Shown here: one piece after another, positions 1 through 9,988 of the stretch
Layout of the letters: every line of letters begins with the position of its first letter
Numbering within the stretch: position 1 is the stretch's first letter
Source: Aplidium turbinatum
Taxonomy: Eukaryota; Chordata; Ascidiacea; Aplousobranchia; Polyclinidae
DNA length: 64,000 nucleotides
Direction: 5' to 3'
Assembly (NCBI GenBank): GCA_918807975.1
Contig: OU964921.1
Coordinates: forward strand, 46,278,498-46,342,497
The notes under the pieces: generated by a model
Seen by the model: only the letters and a program-made list of their open reading frames with translations
What the model was told of the DNA's origin: nothing
Databases searched by the model: none
Translations under genes and position numbers: made by a program

Positions 1-226
1 AACACTTGGATCTGTCAACTTCGTTATGAAAAGTTTCGCTTCTGTTTACACTCCAAGTAGAATTGGACTGTAATTATTATGATTATCGGTCATGATAATA
101 ATTAATTTCCGAGCATTCACCATGATGCAGTTGATTTATATTACTCCTAGACCACTTCTTTCAATGTGTTTACAAGCTCTAAATTATTTTGAGATTTGTA
201 ATTTTATCAGTTTCACTTTTCTCCAG

Positions 227-1506
227 TTTGCTTTCGATACATCTGGCCGCCAGATAGAGCAGCAGTACCACGAGCTGAACATTCTTGCAGCGAACGCATC
301 GAACCACTTCGATTATCTCTCCAGCTCTGTGGACTACCTTAGACTGGTACGATTGCATAAAGCCTCATCTCGATCTTGTATGAGCAGATGTCAAATCTGT
401 CAACCATAAGATGTAATCGATGCAATAATTGGAGGTTCAAGCAAATCATAGATAGCTTCCATTTTTGAGAAGAGTCTATGCACTTAAACAAAAATATCCA
501 AAAAATTTCATGTAAATGGATCTGTGGGTGTTGCTCATCTGTGGATGTTGCTTATCTGTGGGTGTTGCTCATCTGTGGATGTTGCTCATCTGTGGATATT
601 GCTCATCTGTGGATGTTGCTCATCTGTGGATACTGTTCATCTGTGGATGTTGCTCATCTGTGGATGTCTTCAATCAGATCGCGCATCAGACAAATGAGGC
701 GGTTGGAGAGAACCGGGATCGCGTCCGTGTTCTGAATGAGAGCTTCGTCATCTTCCAAGTTGCTCTTCCTTCGCTTTTCCACTTGGCTTCTCCTCCAAAC
801 GTAGAGGATTATGCAGATGAACAGAGCACCGCACGATCCAGTCTCGAACGCAACGTTATTGCAGACAGCATCCCGCCTGACAGAGATGTAGAGGATTACG
901 AGGAAGGATACGGCAATGAAGATTACTTGGCATTACAAGGTGATCTGTGTTTGAAGAATCCAACATTATTAAAACTTTTTGCGAGGCAGCTTTCCAACCT
1001 GCGCAATGATCTGTGGAGACTCATGATTTGAGGAGTTGTCAATTTCTTTGAATATTTCCAAATGGATCTTAGTTGAGATGTCCCGCTATGACGTCAATTT
1101 TTTTGCATTGCCCTTAAATTGTGACGTCATCACATAATGTTACCGCGACATGATCAACAAATAAAGAGCTTTTTGCAACTCTAGTGTTGTATTGTATAGC
1201 GCTTTAAGGGATTCCCTTTCATCGAAAGTTTTTCGGATCAAACTATGAACAAAGTGTTTCCACTTCCTTTTTTAATTAATTACTTTTTTTTCAGCAAAGT
1301 CTCCTCCTGTGGAATATCGTACGTTATCCGGCTCCAGCTTGGAAGATTACCCGGAGGAGGTGGAATACAACCTTGAGTCCATTCTCAACGGTGACGCTGA
1401 TGACATCAGAATCGCGCGAAAAATGACGTCACTAATGGACTCGACGTATCCCGACAATTACGATGACGACTACAATTATTACGACACAGACGAGGAGGAG
1501 CTTTAA
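227..1506 (+). CDS. Coiled-coil extracellular-type protein, 3' end only (gene copy 0)
   Basis: The last three exons of a multi-exon gene whose 5' part lies left of the window: 227-346, 678-939 and 1295-1506 (TAA stop). Exon phases fit: 0 into the first two, then phase 1 (CAA G, then CA AAG) into the last. The first exon begins FAFDTSGRQIEQQ and has an N-glycosylation site (NAS). The middle exon starts IAHQTNEAV and contains two similar acidic patches, VEDYADE and VEDYEEGYGNEDY. The last exon ends in a very acidic, tyrosine-rich tail, YPDNYDDDYNYYDTDEEEL, which looks like a tyrosine-sulfation target. Glycosylation sites and the acidic tail suggest a secreted or cell-surface protein. No known family was recognised; scavenger-receptor-A or EMILIN-like coiled-coil proteins are possible analogues. 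The same three exons recur at 19203-20499 and 42453-43732. Confidence 0.75.
518..667. repeat. 17-bp minisatellite, about 9 units
   Basis: Tandem 17-mers of the form GGATGTTGCTCATCTGT with small variants (GGATATTGC, GGATACTGT). They lie in the intron just before the exon at 678 and run to within about ten bases of its splice acceptor. Because 17 is not a multiple of three and the unit holds no stop, all three frames stay open through the array. The gene copy ending at 20499 has exactly one more unit; the copy ending at 43732 matches this one. Confidence 0.9.
1160..1165 (+). terminator. Possible alternative poly(A) signal in the last intron
   Basis: AATAAA lies in the intron between the last two exons of the coiled-coil gene. 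If that intron is retained, the frame reads on from LALQ to a stop at 1031 and this signal follows 129 bases later. A shorter isoform without the acidic tail is therefore possible. Nothing else supports it. Confidence 0.3.
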
Positions 1507-2514
1507 TGTGATTGTGCTGTAATTTGTCAACGGATGAAGATAAACCGATGCAAGAGAGTCACCGGTTTCCATAGAAACATTGCTGTTGTTGTATCGTGAC
1601 GTCAGAGTGATGCCATAACGACATTACAGTGGGCAGAGTCGACTGGTTGTATCATACGAGTTCAGGAGGATGTAAATAGCTCCTCCATAGCGTCATGTTG
1701 GAGTTGAGAGATCCACCGTCAATATCCTTCCCGTTTGGACTCCGTGTGTTTTTATGGAAATAACTTCAAATCTCAAAGGACCCCACTTCTCACCAAATTG
1801 GACGACAACGAACAATTGTTGATGTCAAAATATTTATCACTGTTTGTTGTGGCGCCAAATTTTATTGCTCTTTGTTTGTCATAATTGAATGTTCGTTATT
1901 TTTTTTTTTTTTATCAATACGCGATAAATTCAACGAAGATTTTTTAAGATTTGTACCTGACGTTTGTTTGTTGCTGCAGGTCGTTCATAATAACATTGCG
2001 CTAGTCTTAGGGAATTAAGAGAGAGATGGTAACTTCCTACCTCAACCAGTTGGATTAGGATTCAACAAAGTTAAGTGCGCTGCCAACAAAAAGGTTGCCA
2101 AATGTTCTTTAATTTTTAAGCCAAACTTATTAAACAGTAGTTTAAATGTCAACAAGTGCTTGCCTGTTTCATCTCGAAAGCTTTTGTGAAACTGCACAAA
2201 TTTACAAATGTCAACCATTTCTTAACAAATCGTCAACCTGGCTGTTATAGACAATAACTTGTCAATGCATGGTGACAATAAATTTAGGAAATTTCGCCAA
2301 TAGAACCACTATTTGAAAAACATTACAATACAATTGTAGACTTGTTGTGGCCGTTGATGCATTTTAGGCCTTACCCTCAAGCTATCAATGCTTGCCAGGC
2401 TATATTGAGTGACTCTTAGAGCAATCTCATTATTCAACATAAGCAGATCTTCTGTTCTACGTAGTTGAAAATCTCGGTAACCGACGCTGCACCAGTGATT
2501 CAAAGCCTCTACAG
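1507..2514. other. 3' flank of coiled-coil gene copy 0
   Basis: No gene seen. An AATAAA at 2277-2282, about 770 bases past the stop codon, is a candidate poly(A) signal for the coiled-coil gene. The stretch has a T-run near 1899-1912 that varies in composition between units. Confidence 0.4.
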
Positions 2515-3226
2515 CAGTGGTTCTCAACATTTCTGTCTTGGTGCCCTCGAAGCCGTCGCGGACCCCTTTAAAAAAATCCAATTTTAGTGCATTGCGTCTC
2601 CTAACGGAAAAAATGTTTTGTATGTTTAACTCAGAAGAAATTGCTGAACAAGCGACACATGTATGACGACACATATTGATGCATTGATGAAGTTCTGTCA
2701 TGAATTATCTGTCGGCACACAAGATCAACAATCAGTATGCCTAATTTATATCCTGATTTACACAATGTTTTTCAACATTTTTTTTTCGAAAATTACCTCT
2801 TAGAAGGTTTGCAATTTGACTTTATCCCTTTTTTCATTTGTAATCATTATTTCGTTGTAATTTCAGTCATGGCAAAACTGAGGGTAGCTAGTATATTGTT
2901 GACTAACGTTTGCATTTCTGAATCAAGGATTTATTAATAATCTTCTGTCTCACAAGATGTACGTTTAATATACATAGCCTTATGAAAATATTTAACTTTT
3001 CTTTGTGATTTTTTTTAGTTTGTAAACCTTTGTGCGACACTTTTTGAAATTTAAAACAATGCACTAGGCCGCCCCGACACACAGGTTGAGAATCACTGTA
3101 ATGCACAAATAAAGCACAACCAATTTTAAATTGTTGTAATTTATCAATCATGCAATAAATTTGGAACCTTTCACGGACCTCCTGATAACGTTTTGGGGTC
3201 CACGGAATCCCGGTTGAGAACCACTG
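2515..3226. mobile_element. hAT-type non-autonomous DNA transposon (712 bp)
   Basis: The element begins CAGTGGTTCTCAAC and ends GTTGAGAACCACTG, the typical terminal inverted repeat of hAT elements. It is flanked by a perfect 8-bp target-site duplication, CTCTACAG, at 2507-2514 and 3227-3234, as expected for hAT. It holds no transposase frame. Copies sit at the same place in units 2 and 3, so it inserted before those units duplicated. Confidence 0.92.
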
Positions 3227-3920
3227 CTCTACAGTCTTCTCCAGAAGTATCCAAACTACCTGGAATAACCTGTTATGGCTTTGTCCAGTCCGAAGATAAA
3301 TATTCAAAGCCAAGGCAATTGCTTCTTTTTCATCGATTCAACGTCTTTCAACTGCTTTACTGGCTGTGGTAGATCACGTGACTGCAAAAGTTTCATCATC
3401 TACGGATCGATTCGTTGATTACAATATTGTAACACAAATGGACGTTGTTAAGATGATGGTGACAAACGTTATAATTGATTGAAGTGTGGCTTCAGCTACC
3501 ACAGCAACTATTAGTTTGTGGTGACACTGGTGGTATGGTTGGTAAGTTGAGCTTGGTTTTGTGAAAAGTCAGCATAATCATCATTTCAGACAGTTTCGAC
3601 TCTGGTCACTCTATGAACCATATCTCCCCACAGTCCTCGATTCCTCACAGCCTCCTTCAGCTCTTCCATGCCCATCCCGCTGTAATTTGTCACAGTATCG
3701 AGCCATCATGCTTAGGGAAGACCTTTCCCTTTTGTTCCCTGATCAAACCAAGCATGGAACTTGTTTTTAAAGTATGAAAGAAGTAAAAGTGAAATTCTTG
3801 TTCAACAAACTAGAGTTGTAGAGATTAGTCGTTGATCGAAATTTTAATTCAAAATAAAATCAAGAAAACGAATTTTTTATCGAAACAAAATTTATATATT
3901 TTTTAACAACTCCTTATCAA
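3227..3920. other. Intergenic stretch upstream of the small gene
   Basis: It holds the right-hand hAT target-site copy and then AT-rich sequence with no convincing coding frame. It probably includes the promoter of the small two-exon gene, but no TATA box or other clear element was recognised. Confidence 0.4.
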
Positions 3921-4764
3921 ATGTCAAGATCACTAGCGACATATGGAGGAGCATTAATGAGAGGAGACACTTGGAAGAATTGGAGGAAATCTTATCAGGT
4001 ATGTATGTAATACATTATGGTAAACCCGCTGAGGTTACTTTGTTTTGGTTGTCTGTGGTTCAAACATCTTCAGTAATTTTCCAACATGGCTGACTCAAAG
4101 CAAAATTATTTTCTAAAGCAAAATAAAAAATGTGTTTACAGCTCAAAATATGAATAGCCGTATGCTTGTCTATTTCATGATACGTGGGATATCGAAATTT
4201 AAACAGTGCTTAAAAATATCATGAAGTAAGAAACATTCAGTTCCAATTAGCATTAAAATCTTCACTAACTTGCTTCACTTTGTCAAACTGTAAGTCTTAA
4301 AAGTCGAAACACCTTTTGGTATTTAAAACTTGATCATAAAAGTATTGAAAAATGCAAACATTACTGTGGCAGTAAGTATAGATTTTGTGATGAACTAAAT
4401 GGTTTAATTAATTTAATAGTTTGAACAAAACTGGTCAAAACTTTTTTATATATTTATGAAAGCATCAAAAAGATGGGAAGTGGAGATATTGGGAGAAATG
4501 GTTGCAGCCACTTCCAAATCTTGACACAGTCTCTTGTCAGAAGGTTCAAACTGCATCGTTCCTCAAATTGTTCTACATCTATTTTCTGACACTTTATTGG
4601 TCAGCATGATGTATGTGCATACTTTCGTATGGTTCACGTTGGTGGACTCATCCCATCAGTGGAATAAACGTAGCAAGGACGCAAATGAAGCGATCCATCG
4701 CGTCCGTGGAGTTGAGGATCAGTGGAGGCAGATGGTGGAGTTCCTCAGCTACCTCAACAACTAA
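3921..4764 (+). CDS. Small two-exon gene, predicted 60-aa protein of unknown function (copy 1)
   Basis: Exon 1 is 3921-3998 and starts MSRSLATYGGALMRGDTW; its donor is CAG followed by GTATGT. Exon 2 is 4660-4764, after an acceptor ending CCCATCAG, and encodes WNKRSKDANEAIHRVRG through FLSYLNN and TAA. Both splice sites are phase 0, giving 60 aa. The protein is basic and tryptophan-rich, with a likely helical C-terminal half and no clear signal peptide. An AATAAA at 4964-4969 lies 200 bases past the stop, as expected for a real 3' end. Unit 2 has an intact copy; units 3 and 4 retain only exon 1 or exon 2. Other acceptors upstream of 4660 give phases or stops that do not join. The family is not recognised, and an extra exon cannot be excluded. 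Confidence 0.5.
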
Positions 4765-5865
4765 GTTGGGGAATGTTTATTTTGTCACAATGTATGGAAA
4801 GGAAACGCTTAGATTAAGAAAAGCTTATCCACAAATATTTGGAGATCTCAAAACTTTTCATCGTTGTTTCTGTTAGTTCCACACATGGCTACCTAAAGAT
4901 ACGGCCTGACTTGTCACATTTTGCCGAAACTTTCAGATTTTACTAACATTTGGCAAATGTTTAAATAAATTTTTCTAAAAATTGTATTTTTACGCTTTCT
5001 TTACTGTTTTCCCCAGATGACACGATAAGTTTTAACATCCTCAGATGTTAAAAAACATAGAAAATTTGATTTCGAAGATTTTAGTCGACTGTTAATTTTT
5101 CAATAACAGTCTGATTCAGCGTTTTTTAACTTACTTTTTGTCATTTGCTACTGCTTTCCCAAGGCAACTAAAAAGCGTTTACATCATCAAGAGACAGCAA
5201 TTAGGAAATTTTTTTTAGAAAATGTCAGTCAAACACTAGCAGTAGCGGTAATCACAATTTGCAAAATGTGACAAATCAGGCGGCATCTCCAGGGGCCATG
5301 TTCCACATTACTAAATACTTTTCACTTTAGAGAACTTACTGTACAGCGCCACTCAAGGCTAATTGATATTGATGCTGGTAATGACTGGATAAATACTTCC
5401 ACTACAATAATGCAACTGATTGTTTCATAATTATCATTTATTTGGAAAACTTGAAAGATTGGAAAGAGCGCTTTTGATGTAAATGAAAAATTCATTACAC
5501 AAATACATAATGTACATACACGCATTGGCCCATAGTACAAATGTTCATTGAAACGACATCAAACTACAAGCGGACAGCGTTATATAGCGAGTTGCCCTGG
5601 ATGAGGTGTTTGAATATTTGTGGAAGAACAAAAGTTGTTTGAAATATTTCAAGCTCTTAGTTCCTGATGCTCGGGTGAAAGAGATTTCAATCGAACGATT
5701 CAACAGAATCAAATCTTCTTGTTCGTTACAGCGATGTTCGAGGAAGATTCAACTTTCAGTTGTTTGGGAAACATTTTAGCTTTCTCTGTTCATCGCAGGC
5801 GAAACTTCCTCTGGGATGGATTTGTTTACAAGTTGTCGCAAGACTCAATTGTTGTTGACAATGCT
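4765..5865. other. Convergent 3' flank between the small gene and Zic copy 1
   Basis: Two poly(A) signals face each other. AATAAA at 4964-4969 on the plus strand serves the small gene. TTTATT at 5437-5442, AATAAA on the minus strand, lies about 430 bases past the Zic stop and is kept in units 2 and 3. No other gene is seen. Confidence 0.55.
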
Positions 5866-7686
5866 TCAGTGTGTCTCCTCATGCTTGGCCGCGTTGTGCT
5901 TCTTCAAGGAGCTCTTCTGCGAGTACACTTTGTTACATCCTTCAACCTGTAACATAGAAACAACGTCAGATACGATCGGATTGATGTTTGCTGGTTCCAG
6001 ACAATCTCAGAACTGTCTGATTCATTCAAAATTGATTGAAATATTCATATTCACAACAGAATACAACTCTACAAAAACTGTTCGTTGATAATTTTGTCAA
6101 AAACTAAAACCAGTTTCATTATCGTGCAACGTTCAATGTAAATTTCATATCTTTCAATTTGATAAGTTTGGATTTTGCTTAAGTTTAAATTTCAACAAAT
6201 TTAGAAATGTTGTAATTATTTATAAGATTATTGCATTGTTTAAGTTTCGTTTCCTTCAGTTGAGTTTTGTGCATCAGCAATCACAACGTAGTTTGAGGTT
6301 CTTACCGGGCAGGGGAACTGCTTCCCTTCGTGCGTTTGCTGGTGCTTTATCCTGTCGGAGCTGTTCGAGAAGCGTTTGTCGCAGACACCGCATGGAAATC
6401 GCTTGTCATCTGAAAAAGACAAAACGTTAACGATAAATTTGTTTGATTAGAAATGGACAGAGGTAGTCTAACTTTTATTTTGTGGGCGTCTGAGCTTTCC
6501 ATACTGAAAGTAAAATCATACCAGAGATGAAACAAAACATTTTACAATATTTCTATACCACGTCATAATTACCTGTGTGGTATCGCTCGTGCACGACAAG
6601 TCCCTCCGATCTTGGAAACCTTTCGTCGCAGTGTCTGCAATTAAATGGCTTCTCCCCAGTGTGGACACGAACGTGGTTGACCAATCTATATTGAGCCATG
6701 AAGAACTTCTTGCAATCACCCCAAAAGCATAGTGCCCTTTCTGATTGAGTGTTGCCCTTCGGTTTTCGTTTCTTTTTCAAATGATCTTCAGTCACGTGAT
6801 TTATAAAGAATTGAAAATCTTGAAATATTGCACCGCATCTTTCATCATTGAACACCCATTGGCAAGTATATGGGGCGCGTGGGGGATAATCAGTGTTGCG
6901 ATGTTTGTGCTTTTTCTTCCATTGGCGTACAGAGCTGTGATTGTTTTGTTGTTTGGATACCATCGTCATCACTGGGACGTCATCTAGTGTTGGGTGTACG
7001 TCCATCATCTGTTGGTCTTCAAGTGCTTGATGTGGCGATGAATTTTGATCATGTGTTGATGTTGCCATGGTTGGTTGTTCATAATATTGTTCTTGCAGTG
7101 GCAATGGATTCTGAACATGTGTTGATGTTGTCATGAGTGGGTGTTCATAATATTGTTCTTGTAGTGGCAATGAACTCTGAACATGTGTTGATGTTGTCAT
7201 AGGTGGGTGTTCATAATGTTGTTCTTGCAGTGGCAATGAATTCTGAACATGTGTTGATGTTGTCATGGGTGGGTGTTCATAATGTTGTTCTTGCAGTGGC
7301 AATGAATTCTGAACATGTGTTGATGTTGCCATGGGTGCGTGTTCATAATGTTGTTCTTGCAGTGGCGATGACTGCTGATCAAGTGTTGATGTTGCCATGG
7401 GTGGATTTTGTCCATATTGCGGTTCTTGTTGTGGTAATTCTGTCATATTGTTGTACTGATGATAATACTGAACTGGATACTGAGTTGGAGAATGCTGAAC
7501 CCATCCTTGGCCTTCTGCTGGTTGAAATGTTTCGCTGCTCACAGTTTGGACTTGTGCGCAGCTAGTGGAGTTAGGTTGGTAATTAGACTGTTCCCTCCCA
7601 GTTGAGACACAATATTGTCCTTGATCATAATAGTTGAACTCATTCGAGATTAAGCTATACTGATAATAATTTCCAAAATTACTCAT
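5866..7686 (-). CDS. Zic-r.b: ZIC-family five-zinc-finger transcription factor, copy 1
   Basis: Three exons on the minus strand: 7686-6573, 6409-6306 and 5946-5866, giving 432 aa. Residues 1-96 are Q/Y/N-rich. Residues 97-206 are five 22-aa repeats of the type MATSTHVQNSLPLQEQHYEH, with a partial sixth. A basic linker (KKKHKHRN) precedes five C2H2 fingers at about 275-428. Fingers 1 and 2 carry the tandem CxW motif of ZIC/GLI proteins (CQW, CFW), and finger 3 follows HTGEKPF. Finger 4 (RFSNSSDRIKH) is in exon 2. Finger 5 (CPVEGC, then H-x4-H) is completed by exon 3, with the stop four residues after its last histidine. Exon phases are 1 and 0. ZIC proteins are nuclear DNA-binding regulators; in Ciona embryos Zic-r.b acts in neural, muscle and notochord fate. 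The symbol rests on family knowledge. Confidence 0.9.
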
Positions 7687-7709
7687 TTTCTTAAGTTAGA
7701 AAATAATCT
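7687..7709 (-). promoter_or_regulatory. Conserved splice acceptor 21 nt before the Zic start codon (copy 1)
   Basis: Reading the minus strand, TATTTTTCAG ends at 7708 and is followed by exactly 21 bases before the ATG. The same arrangement is kept in all four Zic copies. It can be the acceptor of a 5' UTR intron or a spliced-leader trans-splicing site, which Ciona uses widely. A candidate TATA-like stretch on the minus strand near 7764-7772 is present in units 1 and 2 only. Confidence 0.6.
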
Positions 7710-7981
7710 GAAAAATATGTAAAGTTGTTTAAGAATCACAAATCGAAGTAGATAGGTTGCTTTTTTATATGCAAATATCAGCAGTGCTCGATGCAGCAAG
7801 CAGAACCAATGGCATTTTAGCATACACGTTGCAGCCAAACACACTTTATCGTACCAACACAACAATTAAGTGGCACTCAATTGTAAAATTCATCTTCAAA
7901 TATTCAAACTTGCTGTTGGAAAGTGGAATTTTAAACAAAAATCTGCTTCAAAAAATTTCAATAAACAGCAATAACAATTTC

Positions 7982-8312
7982 TATCTCTCAACGCAAACTA
8001 CAAACTGATCTCAACTTGAAACAACGTTACCTCAGTTGCTCTGTGGCTTTCTGTGCAGTGACTTCAATATATGATTGTGTACTCACACGTTTGCACTCTC
8101 CAAGTGATTACAACGATTCAATCCCTGTTGATTTTATTCACTCCCTGATGTGTTTAATTGATGGTTAGTTGCAAGTTTCAAGAAATTGTCTAATCCATTT
8201 CACAGTTATTTACTGAGTTTCTGAATCTTTTGTTGAATAACAATCTCTAATTGATTGCGCAACAATCCTGCGTCAATGCGACAACAATGTGGCTTTGTTG
8301 ATGCATCAACAA
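7982..8312. promoter_or_regulatory. Zic upstream conserved block, first copy (unit 1)
   Basis: A stretch of about 320 bp that recurs at 8845-9330 and upstream of every Zic copy. Shared landmarks in order are CAAACTACAAACTGATCTC, TGCTCTGTGGCTTTCTG, TTTTATTCACTCCCTG, TTAATTGATGGTTAGTTGC and ATTGCGCAACAATCCTGCG. The last contains a C/EBP-like palindrome (TTGCGCAA). The block holds no conserved open frame. It is kept better between units 1, 3 and 4 than its surroundings, which suggests a cis-regulatory module of Zic. An unannotated non-coding RNA or a repeat is the alternative. Confidence 0.5.
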
Positions 8313-8318
8313 AGCCAC
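8289..8318. repeat. Perfect 30-bp palindrome
   Basis: Two 15-base arms, GTGGCTTTGTTGATG and its reverse complement, meet with no spacer. It sits at the end of the first upstream block. The unit 2 copy (27348-27377) is identical; the unit 3 version (51387-51416) is imperfect. Confidence 0.95.
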
Positions 8319-8844
8319 TTTTATAGCGAAGTGACAAGTTTCTTGTTCAACTTAGCATTTCAAATGCATTAGTTGTAGAAGTTTATTAATTAAAAGAATA
8401 AATAATTATTGCCCAAACTAATAACGTAACAAAAAAAAAAGTTTAAAGACACAAAGATATCTTTTGACTTTGTGAAATGAAACTCCTTGAAGCGAGTCGC
8501 GCTCAGTGGACGTTGGAAAATTGAATTTCAATAAAAATGGGAGCGCGAACCAAATTACATGCTTAGTGATTATTTCTTGAAGTTTTTGATAAACTTTTTT
8601 GACAGAACCTTAAGTCATATCCTACATTGTTGAGTCAAAGTACATGCAAAGTTGTGAAAAAACAATCTCTAGAAAAAACCTCAAAAGAGAGAAACTTGGC
8701 GCTTCCTTGCCTTGAACCCTCGACGCGAGGAAGGAACTTGATGATGATGAATTTTATCGAAAATTAAATGAACTGTATATTCACGCATTAAAATATAGAT
8801 TATATACCTTTTTCTAAATTTCATTTATACCAAAAAAAAGTATC
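8319..8844. other. AT-rich spacer between the two upstream blocks
   Basis: No gene, RNA or element recognised. Parts are shared with unit 3 (around 50820-51010), so it is old sequence of the array. Confidence 0.4.
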
Positions 8845-9330
8845 AATTCCAATCTCTCTGTACGCAAACTACAAACTGATCTCAACTTGAAACAACGTTC
8901 CCTCAGTTGCTCTGTGGCTTTCTGTGCAGTGACGTCAACACGTGGTTCACCAACCCTTGCACTCCCCAGTGATTGCAACTATTCATTCTCTCTTGATTTT
9001 ATTCACTCCCTGTTGCTTTTAATTGATGGTTAGTTGCAAGTTTCAAGAAATTATCTAATCCATTTCACAGTTATTTGCTCAGTTGCTAGCTTTCCATCCA
9101 TCACGTGATTTGCCTTAAATAAGGAAATTCATTGTTATCAGGAACAACCTTTTGTTTTGCTGGAAAATTGGTCAAAGATGATGTTCATTCTAACTTGGTC
9201 AATTTTAACTTAATATTTAAACAACAGTTGTATGAGTTCTTGTTTCTATTTTATCATCAGTTGTTGAATAACAATCTCCAATTGATTGCGCAACAATCCT
9301 GCGTCAATGCAGCAACAATGCCAATCATTG
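8845..9330. promoter_or_regulatory. Zic upstream conserved block, second copy (unit 1)
   Basis: A direct repeat of the block at 7982-8312, starting at CCAATCTCTCTGTACGC. It carries TGACGTCA where the first copy reads TGACTTCA. About 170 bp of other sequence (roughly 9086-9256, with a CACGTG E-box) interrupts it before the TTGCGCAA end part resumes. Confidence 0.5.
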
Positions 9331-9662
9331 TTGCAACAACAAAGTCGACTTTGGCGACAAATTTCTAGTTCAATTTTACATTTGATGGGGTTGTGTGTCA
9401 AATGCCTTGTTTTTTGAAGATTGTACATTTTAAACAGTTGTCAATATTTCTTAAACAAAACAACGAGTTCATCAGTTATACGCACTATATTTACGACCAC
9501 TCGAACAAACTATATAGTCATGCTGTTGCCAAATTTGACATAGTTTATTTTACAAAACTTCTTCAACAAAAATTAAGCACTCGAAATTAATGTTTTTGAT
9601 AATATTTTCACATTTTGGCAAAATTATTTTTATGTCGGAGCAAAAGTGTTTGTTCTAATTTT
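9331..9662. other. AT-rich spacer without recognised features
   Basis: Short open frames here lack coding character and splice context. Nothing supportable was found. Confidence 0.35.
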
Positions 9663-9988
9663 GTTGAGAATTAAAATAAAGTTCAACCAGCCTCATGTTT
9701 AAAAAGAACATATATTTCGCTACATAGTAATGAGCATCTTCAGTTCTGCAAACATTGGTTTTTATATCCCATGACGTAAATACTTTTCTTAATGTGTTAA
9801 TGTTGAAGTAATTTTGCTCATCATTTTAATTTTGATTATAGAGGCTTACAGCATAGTTTCCCTTTATGCAGCATTTATTGCAGTAATTTGTTTGTTTGTT
9901 TGCAGAACTGAAGATGCTCATTACTATGTAGCGAAATATATATTCTTTTTAAACATGAGGCTGGTTGAACTTTATTTTAATTCTCAAC
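9663..9988. mobile_element. Foldback MITE with 91-bp inverted repeats (unit 1)
   Basis: Left arm 9663-9753 and right arm 9898-9988 are inverted repeats of 91 bp with about one mismatch, separated by 144 bp. It has no coding capacity. It is present in unit 2 at 28722-29047 and absent from the matching parts of units 3 and 4, where neighbouring sequence is also missing. The superfamily is uncertain because no clear target-site duplication was found. Confidence 0.88.

Noticed and set aside
518-667. CRISPR-like array
   Set aside because: The 17-bp units are contiguous with no spacers and lie in a eukaryotic intron.
2309-3313. Minus-strand frames across the hAT element (130 and 136 codons)
   Set aside because: They run through the non-coding MITE and its terminal repeats, with no domain or splice context.
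6870-7565. Plus-strand open frames across the Zic repeats (MGVHNVVLAVAMNSEHV type)
   Set aside because: They are the antisense reading of the 66-bp coding repeats, and the minus strand carries the ZIC fingers in frame.
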